DNA of 64,000 bases from Echinicola arenosa (GTDB lineage Bacteria; Bacteroidota; Bacteroidia; Cytophagales; Cyclobacteriaceae), in contig NZ_JACYTQ010000001.1 in NCBI RefSeq assembly GCF_014841125.1, positions 62,001-126,000 on the forward strand, in the 5' to 3' direction. The translations under genes were made by a program, and so were the position numbers. Under the pieces are notes generated by a model. The model saw only the letters and a program-made list of their open reading frames with translations. It searched no databases and was not told the DNA's origin. This document shows positions 9,901-16,144 of the stretch, piece by piece. Position 1 is the first letter of the stretch. Every line of letters begins with the position of its first letter.

Positions 9901-10390
9901 CACTTCCTGTCATCGTTCCTTTTACAAGTACGCTCGCTCCCGGAACTGGAAGTCCTTCTTCGTCCACAACTACTCCAGTAACCTCTTCCCTTATCATTTT
10001 CTTCGTACTACCCAGTGTAGCTGAAATTGAGTTTTTTATGTGCTTCTCTTCGGCATCTTTCTTCATCACCACATAAAAACTCCCAACCCCTTGTTTAAAG
10101 CTCAATTCGGTTCCATTGAGTAATGAGGTAAGATTCTCTTCGATAGTAAGTTCACGATTTGGAGTAAATTCCTTTGACCATTTTTGGTCGGCTAGATCCG
10201 ATGGATACGCTATAGAAACTTTGTAAATGGTTTCCAGCTTCCTTAGGACATCTGGTAGGGATGGTTCTCTAGTGATCGTAAAACGATCTGGAACCTGGGC
10301 AAATTCTGCAAGTAACTGGGCTTTGCCTTCTTCGCTAAGCATAAAGGCAACAAGCAGCACAGTTAAGCGCTTGGTAAAAGTGTTTAGCAT
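6932..10390 (-). CDS. SusC/RagA-family TonB-dependent receptor with STN signalling domain
   Basis: Outer-membrane active importer of 1152 residues. Domains in order: signal peptide (1-24), STN domain (about 45-110; LPDVLRKLETIYKVSIAYP then LTIEENLTSLLNGTEL), carboxypeptidase D-like beta-sandwich (about 136-215; GVVVDEEGLPVPGASVLVKG), plug (about 230-350; VVIRGSSSVAGGNQPLVVVDG, LKGATAAALYGSRAANGVI) and a 22-strand-type barrel ending in NLSLTF. The STN domain relays ligand binding to a FecR anti-sigma factor, and fecR and an ECF sigma gene lie just upstream. The cell probably senses transport and switches on this operon by cell-surface signalling. Confidence 0.95.
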   Translation of the reverse strand: MLNTFTKRLTVLLVAFMLSEEGKAQLLAEFAQVPDRFTITREPSLPDVLRKLETIYKVSIAYPSDLADQKWSKEFTPNRELTIEENLTSLLNGTELSFKQGVGSFYVVMKKDAEEKHIKNSISATLGSTKKMIREEVTGVVVDEEGLPVPGASVLVKGTMTGSVTDLDGKFTLDVEGNASDKILVVSFIGFETKEVTVGAETELTIVLSSSTMALNEIVVTAFGLERDKKALGYTVQSVKGDELTEAQNPNIVNSLSGRVAGVQINGNSMPGSGAHVVIRGSSSVAGGNQPLVVVDGVPLEQTSSRTYGNGLSEINPDNIKEINVLKGATAAALYGSRAANGVIMVTTKDGKGTKGIGVAINSNMTFDNPLVKPDFQNTYGGGTGYRTWYVDGRNGFDADGIRGTAGVDESWGQPMDGSMVPLWYSAPGLTALTPQPDNWGDFWETGKTISNNVAVSGGNDQGNFRLSIGRLDQKSIMWNNDYYRNNFKLNTGYNFTDKFNVTISAEYVKSGSDNRRYSGSSDFIWSHRHTDFTKLMNWRDYYDIQRKTFRDGDDYPYANWQHEYFSNPYFLQEYYTNANTKDRLLGNIAVNYQFTDELSLMVRSGTDFWTDTRINVTGVERTKNYVTTKGSYTETVLSSQETNSDFIFTYDKEFSNAFSLKVQAGGINRTNYYKRNYVNVSELTIDGLYNLGNYASPVTPESTIREQEVNSLFGSATFGLNNYLFLDVTGRNDWSSTLPVDNNSFFYPSVALSAVITDMLDIQSNVLSFAKLRASWAQVGSDADPYMLNQVYNAEGLWAGTTPTYAESSEIANINLKPEITTGKELGLDLRFLEGRIGLDFTYYSQSTTNQILAVSISRSSGYASQILNAGEITNKGVELMVYGTPIQSDLGFNWDMSFNFSRNRNLVVELAEGLENYTLASQNSLTSEARVGQPYGTLYGRRYLRSPEGDIVYKDGLPQLEEGTFALGNIQPDWMGGFSNNFSYKNWSLGSLIDIRMGGDLFDVGTGLARKTGQYAETAIGREEGIIGEGVMNVGTEESPVYVTNDVIVNAATFWNAQNPRTYHEAGIFDGSYVKLRELTLGYTFPKNFLGNNFIQSLKVSAVGRNLAILYKNHPHMDPQVDMKGGNAQGFSYGEQPSTRSVGFNLSLTF

Positions 10391-10410
10391 AGGTATTTGG
10401 TTAAGTGGTT

Positions 10411-10428
10411 AAAATACGCTCGTATTTT
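10411..10428. promoter_or_regulatory. Perfect palindrome in the susC leader
   Basis: AAAATACG-CT-CGTATTTT is an inverted repeat with 8-bp arms and a 2-bp centre. Its near edge is 21 bp upstream of the SusC ATG at 10390. It could be an operator or a small leader hairpin. A second palindrome sharing the ATAC...GTAT core lies 50 bp further upstream. Confidence 0.45.
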
Positions 10429-10477
10429 GGGCCAATTGTTAACAGTAATCCATTGCTAATCAAGCCATACCAATCAC

Positions 10478-10491
10478 ACATACCCGTATGT
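10478..10491. promoter_or_regulatory. Second palindrome upstream of susC
   Basis: ACATAC-CC-GTATGT is an inverted repeat with 6-bp arms, about 90 bp upstream of the SusC start. It has the same ATAC...GTAT half-sites as the palindrome at 10411-10428 but tighter spacing. It may be a protein-binding site near the ECF-dependent promoter. Confidence 0.35.
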
Positions 10492-10597
10492 AACCGAAAT
10501 CTTTAGGCAATACTTTCCCAGGAAACTCTATCAGGCAGTTTCTTATGGGACACAAATAGTATTTGAGTCCTATCCTATAAATCCTAATTAATCCGGC

Positions 10598-10637
10598 GTG
10601 AGAAAAATTCTCACTACTCAGACCTTGAAACGGTCTG
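10598..10637. terminator. Two adjacent short hairpins after fecR
   Basis: GTGAGAA-AAA-TTCTCAC (10598-10614) and CAGACC-N7-GGTCTG (10619-10637) lie within 60 bp of the fecR stop. Neither is followed by a strong U run on the minus strand, so full termination is doubtful. They could slow readthrough from fecR into susC or protect transcript ends. Confidence 0.35.
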
Positions 10638-10654
10638 TACTGAAGTGCACTTTT

Positions 10655-11674
10655 TTATTCTTCGGTTATTTCAATTTCAACATCAAATAGCTGTTCCAAA
10701 TTTTCGATCAGCGCTTCAGGATCTCTATGCAATGGTAAAGTTCCTGAGACTTTATGATCTCTCCAATTTGAGGTATCCATACTTATACTGATTCCATAAG
10801 TACCTTTTAGCTCTTCAATTATTTCAGGTAAAGTCGAATAATCTAAAATCAACTTACCATCTTTCCAGGAATAGTATTTTTCAATATTTGATGGCGTGTC
10901 AATCTTTACCTCCTTGCTGTACTGATTGTACCTGGCCACTTCTCCTGGCTTTATAAAATGCGATTTACTTTTGTCATTGGCTTCATTTGGAAGCATTACT
11001 TTCACACTGCCTGCCTTCAAAGTCACCGCATTTTTTCCATTTCTGGCATTATAGTTAAATTCTGTTCCATAAACTTCAATTCCCATGCCCTGCCCTTCAT
11101 TTATGGTAAATCTTTTATTCTCAATAGTATGAAATACTTCAAAAAAAGCTTCTCCATTCAAAGTAACCTTTCTATCAAATTTCCCCAACCAAGTAGGCTG
11201 GTAACTCAAGGTTGAATTTCCATTTAAAACCACCTCTGTACTATCTGGTAATTTCAAAATTAACATCTCGCCTAGGCCCGTCTGATAATTTACTTCCTTT
11301 AATGCTGGATAGTAAAACAAATAGGCCAAACCTAATATCAATATCATAGAAGCAGCCCAAGGAATAAATTTCATCCAATGATTTTGAAAATAACTACTGG
11401 AATCAATTCCTTTACTATTTTCATTAAAAGCTTCCTCTCTGATCTTTTCCAATATGCTATTACGCAACTCCCTCTGATCATCCCCTCTCATTCGATCCGT
11501 AAAATTCTCTTCCTTTTCAAAACCCCTATACCATCGCTCCAATTTCTCTTTTTCTTCAGGGCTTATATTTCCGGACAAAAATTTATGTACTAAATAATCA
11601 AACTCCTCTTGGTTCATTTCAATTGCTTTTCTACTTAATAAGTCAATCTTCCCACTCCTTTCCTCCACTGTCAT
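10655..11674 (-). CDS. FecR-family anti-sigma factor
   Basis: Single-pass inner-membrane regulator of 339 residues. It has a cytoplasmic N-terminal sigma-binding region, one membrane helix at about 106-125 (FIPWAASMILILGLAYLFYY) and a periplasmic FecR domain. The latter includes LPDSTEVVLNGNSTLSY, RKVTLNGEAFFEV and VYGTEFNYNARNG, and ends in a DUF4974-like STN-facing domain. It should hold the ECF sigma factor until the STN domain of SusC signals. The ATG at 11674 is the longest choice. An internal ATG at 11617 (MNQEEFDYLV) matches the usual FecR start better and may be the true one. It lies 82 bp after the sigma gene. Confidence 0.93.
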   Translation of the reverse strand: MTVEERSGKIDLLSRKAIEMNQEEFDYLVHKFLSGNISPEEKEKLERWYRGFEKEENFTDRMRGDDQRELRNSILEKIREEAFNENSKGIDSSSYFQNHWMKFIPWAASMILILGLAYLFYYPALKEVNYQTGLGEMLILKLPDSTEVVLNGNSTLSYQPTWLGKFDRKVTLNGEAFFEVFHTIENKRFTINEGQGMGIEVYGTEFNYNARNGKNAVTLKAGSVKVMLPNEANDKSKSHFIKPGEVARYNQYSKEVKIDTPSNIEKYYSWKDGKLILDYSTLPEIIEELKGTYGISISMDTSNWRDHKVSGTLPLHRDPEALIENLEQLFDVEIEITEE

Positions 11675-11756
11675 TCAAAAAAAAATCATTTATTTTAAAT
11701 TATTATAGTACATCCGAAAAAATAAGCAATCATATACACCACTCTCTGGTACAAAC

Positions 11757-12341
11757 TCAAAACACGCCACTGTTCAATAAACACAAAACCCCCAAAGACA
11801 TAGAATAGTTTCTTAAGTTATTTCTCAGGATTTTGAGCGCTTTGATCATGTGCTTCTCTACAGTACTTACAGATATCTGCATTTCCTGAGCAATTTCAGC
11901 ATAACTCAAATCTTGGTATTTTTTTAACTTATACACTTTGCGGGCTTGATCTGGCAAACTCGAAACTTCCTTTTTATAGGCGTCATTCAGTTCATTATAA
12001 AAAATATTTTCTTCCACTTCACTCCCAAATGACAACTTCTTGGAAGTCACAAATGCCACATACTTTTCTTTCACCATTTGAGATTTCATTTGGTTGATCA
12101 CCTTGTATTTCATAGCTGTATACAAATAGGAATTTAGTGAAGTGTGTATTTCCAAAGACTTTCTTTTCTGCCACATTTCCACAAAGACCTCTTGAACCAG
12201 ACCTTCCACTATCTCTCTTTTTTGAAGTCTTTTGTATCCACTATTAAACAAGAGCTTCCAGTATTTGTCGTAGACTTGTACAAAAGCCATCTCATTTCCT
12301 CTTTTAATCTGTTCGAGTAATCTTAGTTCGATTTCTTTCAT
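11757..12341 (-). CDS. ECF-type RNA polymerase sigma factor (FecI-like, Bacteroidota group)
   Basis: Directs RNA polymerase to its own set of promoters, probably that of the adjacent susC-susD-lipoprotein operon. I chose the ATG at 12341 (MKEIELRLLEQIKRGN), which gives 194 residues. The upstream extension to 12425 has no family resemblance. Region 2 is seen as AFVQVYDKYWKLLFNSGYK and LVQEVFVEMWQKRKSL. Region 4 is seen as LPDQARKVYKLKKYQDLSYAEIAQEM followed by the helix-turn-helix ISVSTVEKHMIKALKILR. fecR follows at once, the usual pairing. Confidence 0.93.
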   Translation of the reverse strand: MKEIELRLLEQIKRGNEMAFVQVYDKYWKLLFNSGYKRLQKREIVEGLVQEVFVEMWQKRKSLEIHTSLNSYLYTAMKYKVINQMKSQMVKEKYVAFVTSKKLSFGSEVEENIFYNELNDAYKKEVSSLPDQARKVYKLKKYQDLSYAEIAQEMQISVSTVEKHMIKALKILRNNLRNYSMSLGVLCLLNSGVF

Positions 12342-12650
12342 GGGTTGATAGGGCAAAGTTTGGTGGTAATCGATATCCAAGAAGAATAAAATCAAAATAT
12401 TATCAGCCTTATCATACACTAACAATATCTATCATTTATAAACGTTGTTATGTCAAATTATAAAAAACATGATGAATTAAAAACTTGAATTAATAATTTT
12501 TTAATAAAAACTAAACAAACACATCAATTAATCAACCAATAATAACAGAAATTACAAATTAAACACTTTGAAATACGCTACATTGATATTCCCTATTTCA
12601 AAGTATTTTAAAAATTTTATTTGGAACGTTATATTTAAACTTAAAAAGTA
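12342..12650. other. AT-rich region upstream of the sigma factor gene
   Basis: About 300 bp, very AT-rich, between the ECF sigma gene and the stop of the winged-helix gene. It should hold the sigma gene promoter. I saw only near matches such as TAATATTTTG around 12400 and no terminator, RNA gene or credible short gene. Confidence 0.4.
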
Positions 12651-13160
12651 TTAGATGTCAAAAACCACCATACCCTCCACTCCATCTGGTTCTTGCTCAA
12701 AAACTTCTACTTTTACTTTTCTTTCAATCTTCTCCTCTGCTTTCTTGATCAAAAAATCCAAGTATTCCTGATTAATATCTTTTGCAATCAGTATCATCTC
12801 AATTTCTCCAGAATCTACTCCTTTTGCATAATCCCCGATCACAATCGCTTTTTGGACATTCCCCAACTTCTTAATCACCACTTCCACCAAACGATCCAAC
12901 CCCAAATATTTGGCTACCAAATTTTTCATTTCAGCAAATAAAGGATGTCTTCTATTGGCAGAATATGACTTGGTATTACCTTCATGTTCAGAAACCAAAA
13001 TACCAGCCTCAGACAACCTGTTCAGTTCAACCCTCACTGAATTGGTAGATTCATTGAACTCTTCTGCCAACCCCCTCAAGTATCCTTTATTGGTGTCTTG
13101 AGTGAAAAATTTAACAAGCAACTTTACTCTTGTCTTTGATGTGATTAGTATATCCAGCAT
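12651..13160 (-). CDS. Winged-helix regulator fused to a degenerate nucleotidyltransferase-like domain
   Basis: Predicted DNA-binding protein of 169 residues. Residues 1-75 form a winged helix (LAEEFNESTNSVRVELNRLSE as the recognition part, with a wing to about 70). Residues 85-169 resemble a small MNT-type nucleotidyltransferase domain. There the usual GSxARG motif reads GDYAKG at 109-114, and the two metal-binding Asp are replaced by Glu119 and Glu121 (SGEIEMILI). Catalysis is therefore doubtful, and the domain may sense a ligand or bind a partner. Proteins of this layout occur in many Bacteroidota, often beside surface polysaccharide loci; here the gene stands alone. A tandem dyad operator overlaps its promoter, which points to autoregulation. 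Confidence 0.85.
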   Translation of the reverse strand: MLDILITSKTRVKLLVKFFTQDTNKGYLRGLAEEFNESTNSVRVELNRLSEAGILVSEHEGNTKSYSANRRHPLFAEMKNLVAKYLGLDRLVEVVIKKLGNVQKAIVIGDYAKGVDSGEIEMILIAKDINQEYLDFLIKKAEEKIERKVKVEVFEQEPDGVEGMVVFDI

Positions 13161-13194
13161 GGAATAAATGGTAAAAAGAAGGTTAATTCAAGCC

Positions 13195-13230
13195 GAGTAA
13201 AAATATTACTCATGAGTAACAAAATTACTC
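13195..13230. promoter_or_regulatory. Tandem dyad operator upstream of the winged-helix gene
   Basis: Two identical inverted repeats of the form GAGTAA-N5-TTACTC lie head to tail at 13195-13211 and 13214-13230, separated by AT. The junction therefore forms a third perfect palindrome, TTACTC-AT-GAGTAA. All four half-sites are exact. The array covers the predicted -7 element of the gene that starts at 13160. This is the layout of a cooperative autorepressor site. Confidence 0.7.
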
Positions 13231-13250
13231 CTTTAATCTACAAAAGCAAT
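13220..13250 (-). promoter_or_regulatory. Candidate promoter of the winged-helix gene
   Basis: On the minus strand the -7 element TAATTTTG (13227-13220, exact TAnnTTTG) lies 19 nt from ATTG (13250-13247), a three-of-four match to the TTTG -33 element. Transcription would start near 13213, about 50 nt before the ATG. The -7 element is inside the dyad array at 13195-13230. Confidence 0.55.
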
Positions 13251-13283
13251 TTGGTCAGCTAAAACGATCCTTTAATTAACGCA

Positions 13284-13311
13284 AAAAGCTGACAGATTCC
13301 TGCCAGCTTTT
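13284..13311 (-). terminator. Intrinsic terminator of the leftward starch operon
   Basis: Hairpin with 12-bp arms (one mismatch) and the loop ATTC, arms 13284-13295 and 13300-13311. On the minus strand the helix ends in a run of five T. It begins 24 bp past the stop of the GH13 lipoprotein gene, which it terminates. Confidence 0.85.
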
Positions 13312-13334
13312 CATTAGCCAAATATCAAATATTT

Positions 13335-14894
13335 TTACTTATCCAATATAATACTGGAGTAAGCTGGTAATGTAAGCTTATCCCCTTTAGTAGACGCTCC
13401 TTTAAGCCTATAGATCACATTACTATAATCCTCAGGTAGACTCACTTCTACTGTTTTGCCCCCAATATTATGGAATATCATCAGATTCTGATCCGGTAAG
13501 ATTCTTTCATAAGCCATCACAGACTTAGGGTATTGTTGCTCTTCCAAGTTCAAACTTCCTGTCGCCAATGCTGGGTGGGTATTTCGCAAATGGATGACTG
13601 TTTTGTAGTGATTATAGTAACTTTCTGGATCCTCTTTTTGCAAAGCAAGAGGTTGTACAGTTTTATCAGTGGAATATTCAGGAACAATCCAAGTAGCTCT
13701 CCCCACATCTTCACCTTTCTCATCCCATAAGAATGGCTCTCTTATGTTTTCATCAGGCTTTTTCCCCAACATACCGATCTCTTCACCATAGTATAAATAG
13801 GGAGCTCCAGGCATTGTCATCAAAATAGCTATTGCCTGCTTCATCTTGTCCTTATGCTCTCCCAGTTCATTTAACAATCTCGGCTGATCGTGGTTGGATG
13901 AAATGGTGGCATCTATGAAATTTTCAGTGATTCCATGATAAAAATCCAGTATTTCATGTTGCTTTTTAGCCAGCATCATCCCATCCTCCTTCGCGTAGGC
14001 ATTCAGCAAGGTATAGTGAAAGTCAAAATTGAACAGCGCAGGCAAGCCTGTCAAATAAGGAGCGACCACCTCTTTCATATCATACACTTCTCCCACTAAA
14101 TAAACATCAGGTTTGATCTTTTCCATTTCGGCCCTGAATTCATTCCAGAAATTGTGGTTATCCTTTGCCCGATCATCGGGATAAATATGCTTCGCTGCAT
14201 CCAACCTGAAACCATCCACTCCTACTTCCTCAAGCCAAAACCTTCCAATCTCGTAAATCTCTTCCCGAACCTTTGGGTTGTCAAAATTCAAATCCGGCAT
14301 ATTCCCAGTGAAAAATCCATAATAGTAATCTTTGCCAAAACCAGGATCATGCCACTGGCGAATATTATCGCTATCCAAGGTCACCGTTTTTTTATCCAAA
14401 AAATCCTGAATGGTATCAGCTTGAGCCCAAACATAATAATCCCGATAAGGATTATCCCTACCTTTCTTGGACTCTAAAAACCAAGGATGCTCGTCACTGG
14501 TATGATTGATAATCATATCGATGACAATTTTAATATCCTTTTCATGCGCCACTTGAATGAGTTTTTTGAAATCATCCATACTTCCGTAATCTGGGTGAAT
14601 GGCCTTATAATCTGTCACATCATACTTATGGTAAGATGGAGAAGGCATAATGGGCATAAACCAAATGGCATTGGCCCCCAAGTCACTGACATGATCCAAC
14701 TTTTCAATCACCCCCTTGACATCTCCTATTCCATCTCCATTGGCATCACAGAAAGACTGGATAAAAATCTCATAAGTCACTCCAGCATTGGGCCAATAGT
14801 TTTTCACGGCTTTTTCACTTTTGGTTTCTGGGGAACAACTGGCAATGACCGCCAGCAGACAACTGAAAACAGATAATTTCAATAATTTATTCAT
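13335..14894 (-). CDS. GH13 alpha-amylase-family lipoprotein
   Basis: Hydrolyses alpha-1,4-glucans or maltodextrins at the cell envelope. The 519-residue product has a lipoprotein signal with Cys20 in VIASC. The (beta/alpha)8 barrel shows the calcium-site pattern DANGDGIGD at 50-58, region I IDMIINH near 115-121, and region II GFRLDAAKH with the nucleophile Asp232. The acid/base is Glu269 in VGEV and the third carboxylate Asp336 in SSNHDQ. A short beta-sandwich ends the protein. It is probably the functional counterpart of SusG or SusA in the Bacteroides system. It is the last gene of the operon. The transcript ahead of it carries a structured element with a U run ending 22 nt before the ATG. 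Confidence 0.93.
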   Translation of the reverse strand: MNKLLKLSVFSCLLAVIASCSPETKSEKAVKNYWPNAGVTYEIFIQSFCDANGDGIGDVKGVIEKLDHVSDLGANAIWFMPIMPSPSYHKYDVTDYKAIHPDYGSMDDFKKLIQVAHEKDIKIVIDMIINHTSDEHPWFLESKKGRDNPYRDYYVWAQADTIQDFLDKKTVTLDSDNIRQWHDPGFGKDYYYGFFTGNMPDLNFDNPKVREEIYEIGRFWLEEVGVDGFRLDAAKHIYPDDRAKDNHNFWNEFRAEMEKIKPDVYLVGEVYDMKEVVAPYLTGLPALFNFDFHYTLLNAYAKEDGMMLAKKQHEILDFYHGITENFIDATISSNHDQPRLLNELGEHKDKMKQAIAILMTMPGAPYLYYGEEIGMLGKKPDENIREPFLWDEKGEDVGRATWIVPEYSTDKTVQPLALQKEDPESYYNHYKTVIHLRNTHPALATGSLNLEEQQYPKSVMAYERILPDQNLMIFHNIGGKTVEVSLPEDYSNVIYRLKGASTKGDKLTLPAYSSIILDK

Positions 14895-14915
14895 TTTACT
14901 TTAGGTTTTGGGCAT

Positions 14916-15034
14916 AAAAAAACCGCCTCAGAAGTTTTTTAACTACTCTGATCAATAAGCTAAGAAATCAATTTCAGGATAAACTGAAAATTCCCGCTAA
15001 TGAACAAATCCGTTAAAGTAAACTCCTAAGACGG
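14916..15034 (-). ncRNA. Structured intergenic element between fbaA and the GH13 lipoprotein gene
   Basis: In the leftward transcript, segment 15034-15023 can pair along all 12 positions (three G-U pairs) with 14934-14923. Seven U follow at once. The roughly 88-nt interior contains a smaller stem TTTCAG-N6-CTGAAA (14989-14972). The whole reads as a long-loop terminator or leader element and ends 22 nt before the amylase start. It could be an attenuator or a riboswitch-like element. No known class was recognised and the fold has not been computed. Confidence 0.35.
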
Positions 15035-15059
15035 CCTATATACCGGTTTCGGTTATATT

Positions 15060-16121
15060 CTAGTTTCTATTCACCGCATTTAGCATATCAAAGGCTACTT
15101 CAAGACGCTTAACAAAGTTTTCTTCACCTTTTCTCAACCAAACACGAGGATCATAGCTTTTCTTATTAGGCTTATCATCTCCCTCAGGGTTACCTAACTG
15201 TGTTTGCAGGTATCCTTCTTTTTCTTTATAATATTTCAAAACACCTTCCCAGAATGCCCACTGCATATCTGTATCAATGTTCATTTTGATAGAACCATAG
15301 CTGGTCGCTTCTCTGATTTCTTCCACCGATGATCCGGAGCCACCATGGAATACAAAGCTCACTGGCTTCCCGCTCAATCCATATTTCTCACAGATATAAT
15401 CCTGAGAATTTTTCAAGATCTTAGGCTGCAAGCTAACATTACCTGGCTTGTACACACCGTGAACATTACCAAATGCAGCTGCGATGGTAAACAACTCACT
15501 TTGCTCTTTCAATTTCTCATAAGCAAAAGCCACTTCCTCTGGTTGGGTATAAAGCTTGGAGCTGTCCACGTCAGAATTGTCCACACCGTCTTCTTCACCA
15601 CCGGTTACACCCAACTCGATCTCAAGAGCCATTTCATACTTCTTGAACTCAGCTAGATATTTTACAGATGTCTCGATGTTTTCCTCAATGCTCTCTTCAG
15701 AAAGATCAAGCATGTGAGAGCTGAACAATGGTTTTCCGAAAGCTTCATAGTGCTCCTTACCAGCAGCCAGCATTCCGTCAACCCAAGGGATCAACTTTTT
15801 GGCAGCGTGGTCAGTGTGCAAAATAACTGGCACTCCATAAGCCTCAGCCATTTTGTGAACGTGCATTGCACCTGAAACAGCTCCCGCAATAGACGCTTGT
15901 TGTTTATCATTAGCCAGCCCTTTCCCGGCAAAGAATTGAGCACCTCCGTTAGAGAACTGTACAATTACAGGAGAATTTACTTTTTTCGCTGTTTCCAAAA
16001 CCGCGTTAGCTGTACTTGTGTTGATTACATTGACAGCTGGCAAAGCAAATTCACTCTCTTTGGCATAGTCCAACAAATCTTTCAATTCTTCACCGAACTT
16101 TATTCCTGGTTTGAATTTCAT
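15060..16121 (-). CDS. fbaA: Class II fructose-bisphosphate aldolase
   Basis: Reversibly splits fructose 1,6-bisphosphate into dihydroxyacetone phosphate and glyceraldehyde 3-phosphate; zinc-dependent and cytoplasmic. The 353 residues match the long class IIA (FbaA) type. Visible are the zinc and active-site motif VILHTDHAAKK near residue 107, VFHGGSGSSVEEI with a zinc His and phosphate-binding Gly/Ser, and MNIDTDMQWAFW. The start is an ATG. It lies 23 bp after the secreted amylase gene and before the GH13 lipoprotein, inside the starch operon. That is an odd place for a central glycolytic gene and suggests expression rises with starch supply. Confidence 0.96.
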   Translation of the reverse strand: MKFKPGIKFGEELKDLLDYAKESEFALPAVNVINTSTANAVLETAKKVNSPVIVQFSNGGAQFFAGKGLANDKQQASIAGAVSGAMHVHKMAEAYGVPVILHTDHAAKKLIPWVDGMLAAGKEHYEAFGKPLFSSHMLDLSEESIEENIETSVKYLAEFKKYEMALEIELGVTGGEEDGVDNSDVDSSKLYTQPEEVAFAYEKLKEQSELFTIAAAFGNVHGVYKPGNVSLQPKILKNSQDYICEKYGLSGKPVSFVFHGGSGSSVEEIREATSYGSIKMNIDTDMQWAFWEGVLKYYKEKEGYLQTQLGNPEGDDKPNKKSYDPRVWLRKGEENFVKRLEVAFDMLNAVNRN

Positions 16122-16144
16122 AATTGAATGGTTTAATGGTTTGA

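Noticed and set aside
12342-12425. Longer start for the ECF sigma factor
   Set aside because: The extra 28 residues have no similarity to ECF N-termini; MKEIELRLLEQI at 12341 begins the usual region 2 lead-in.
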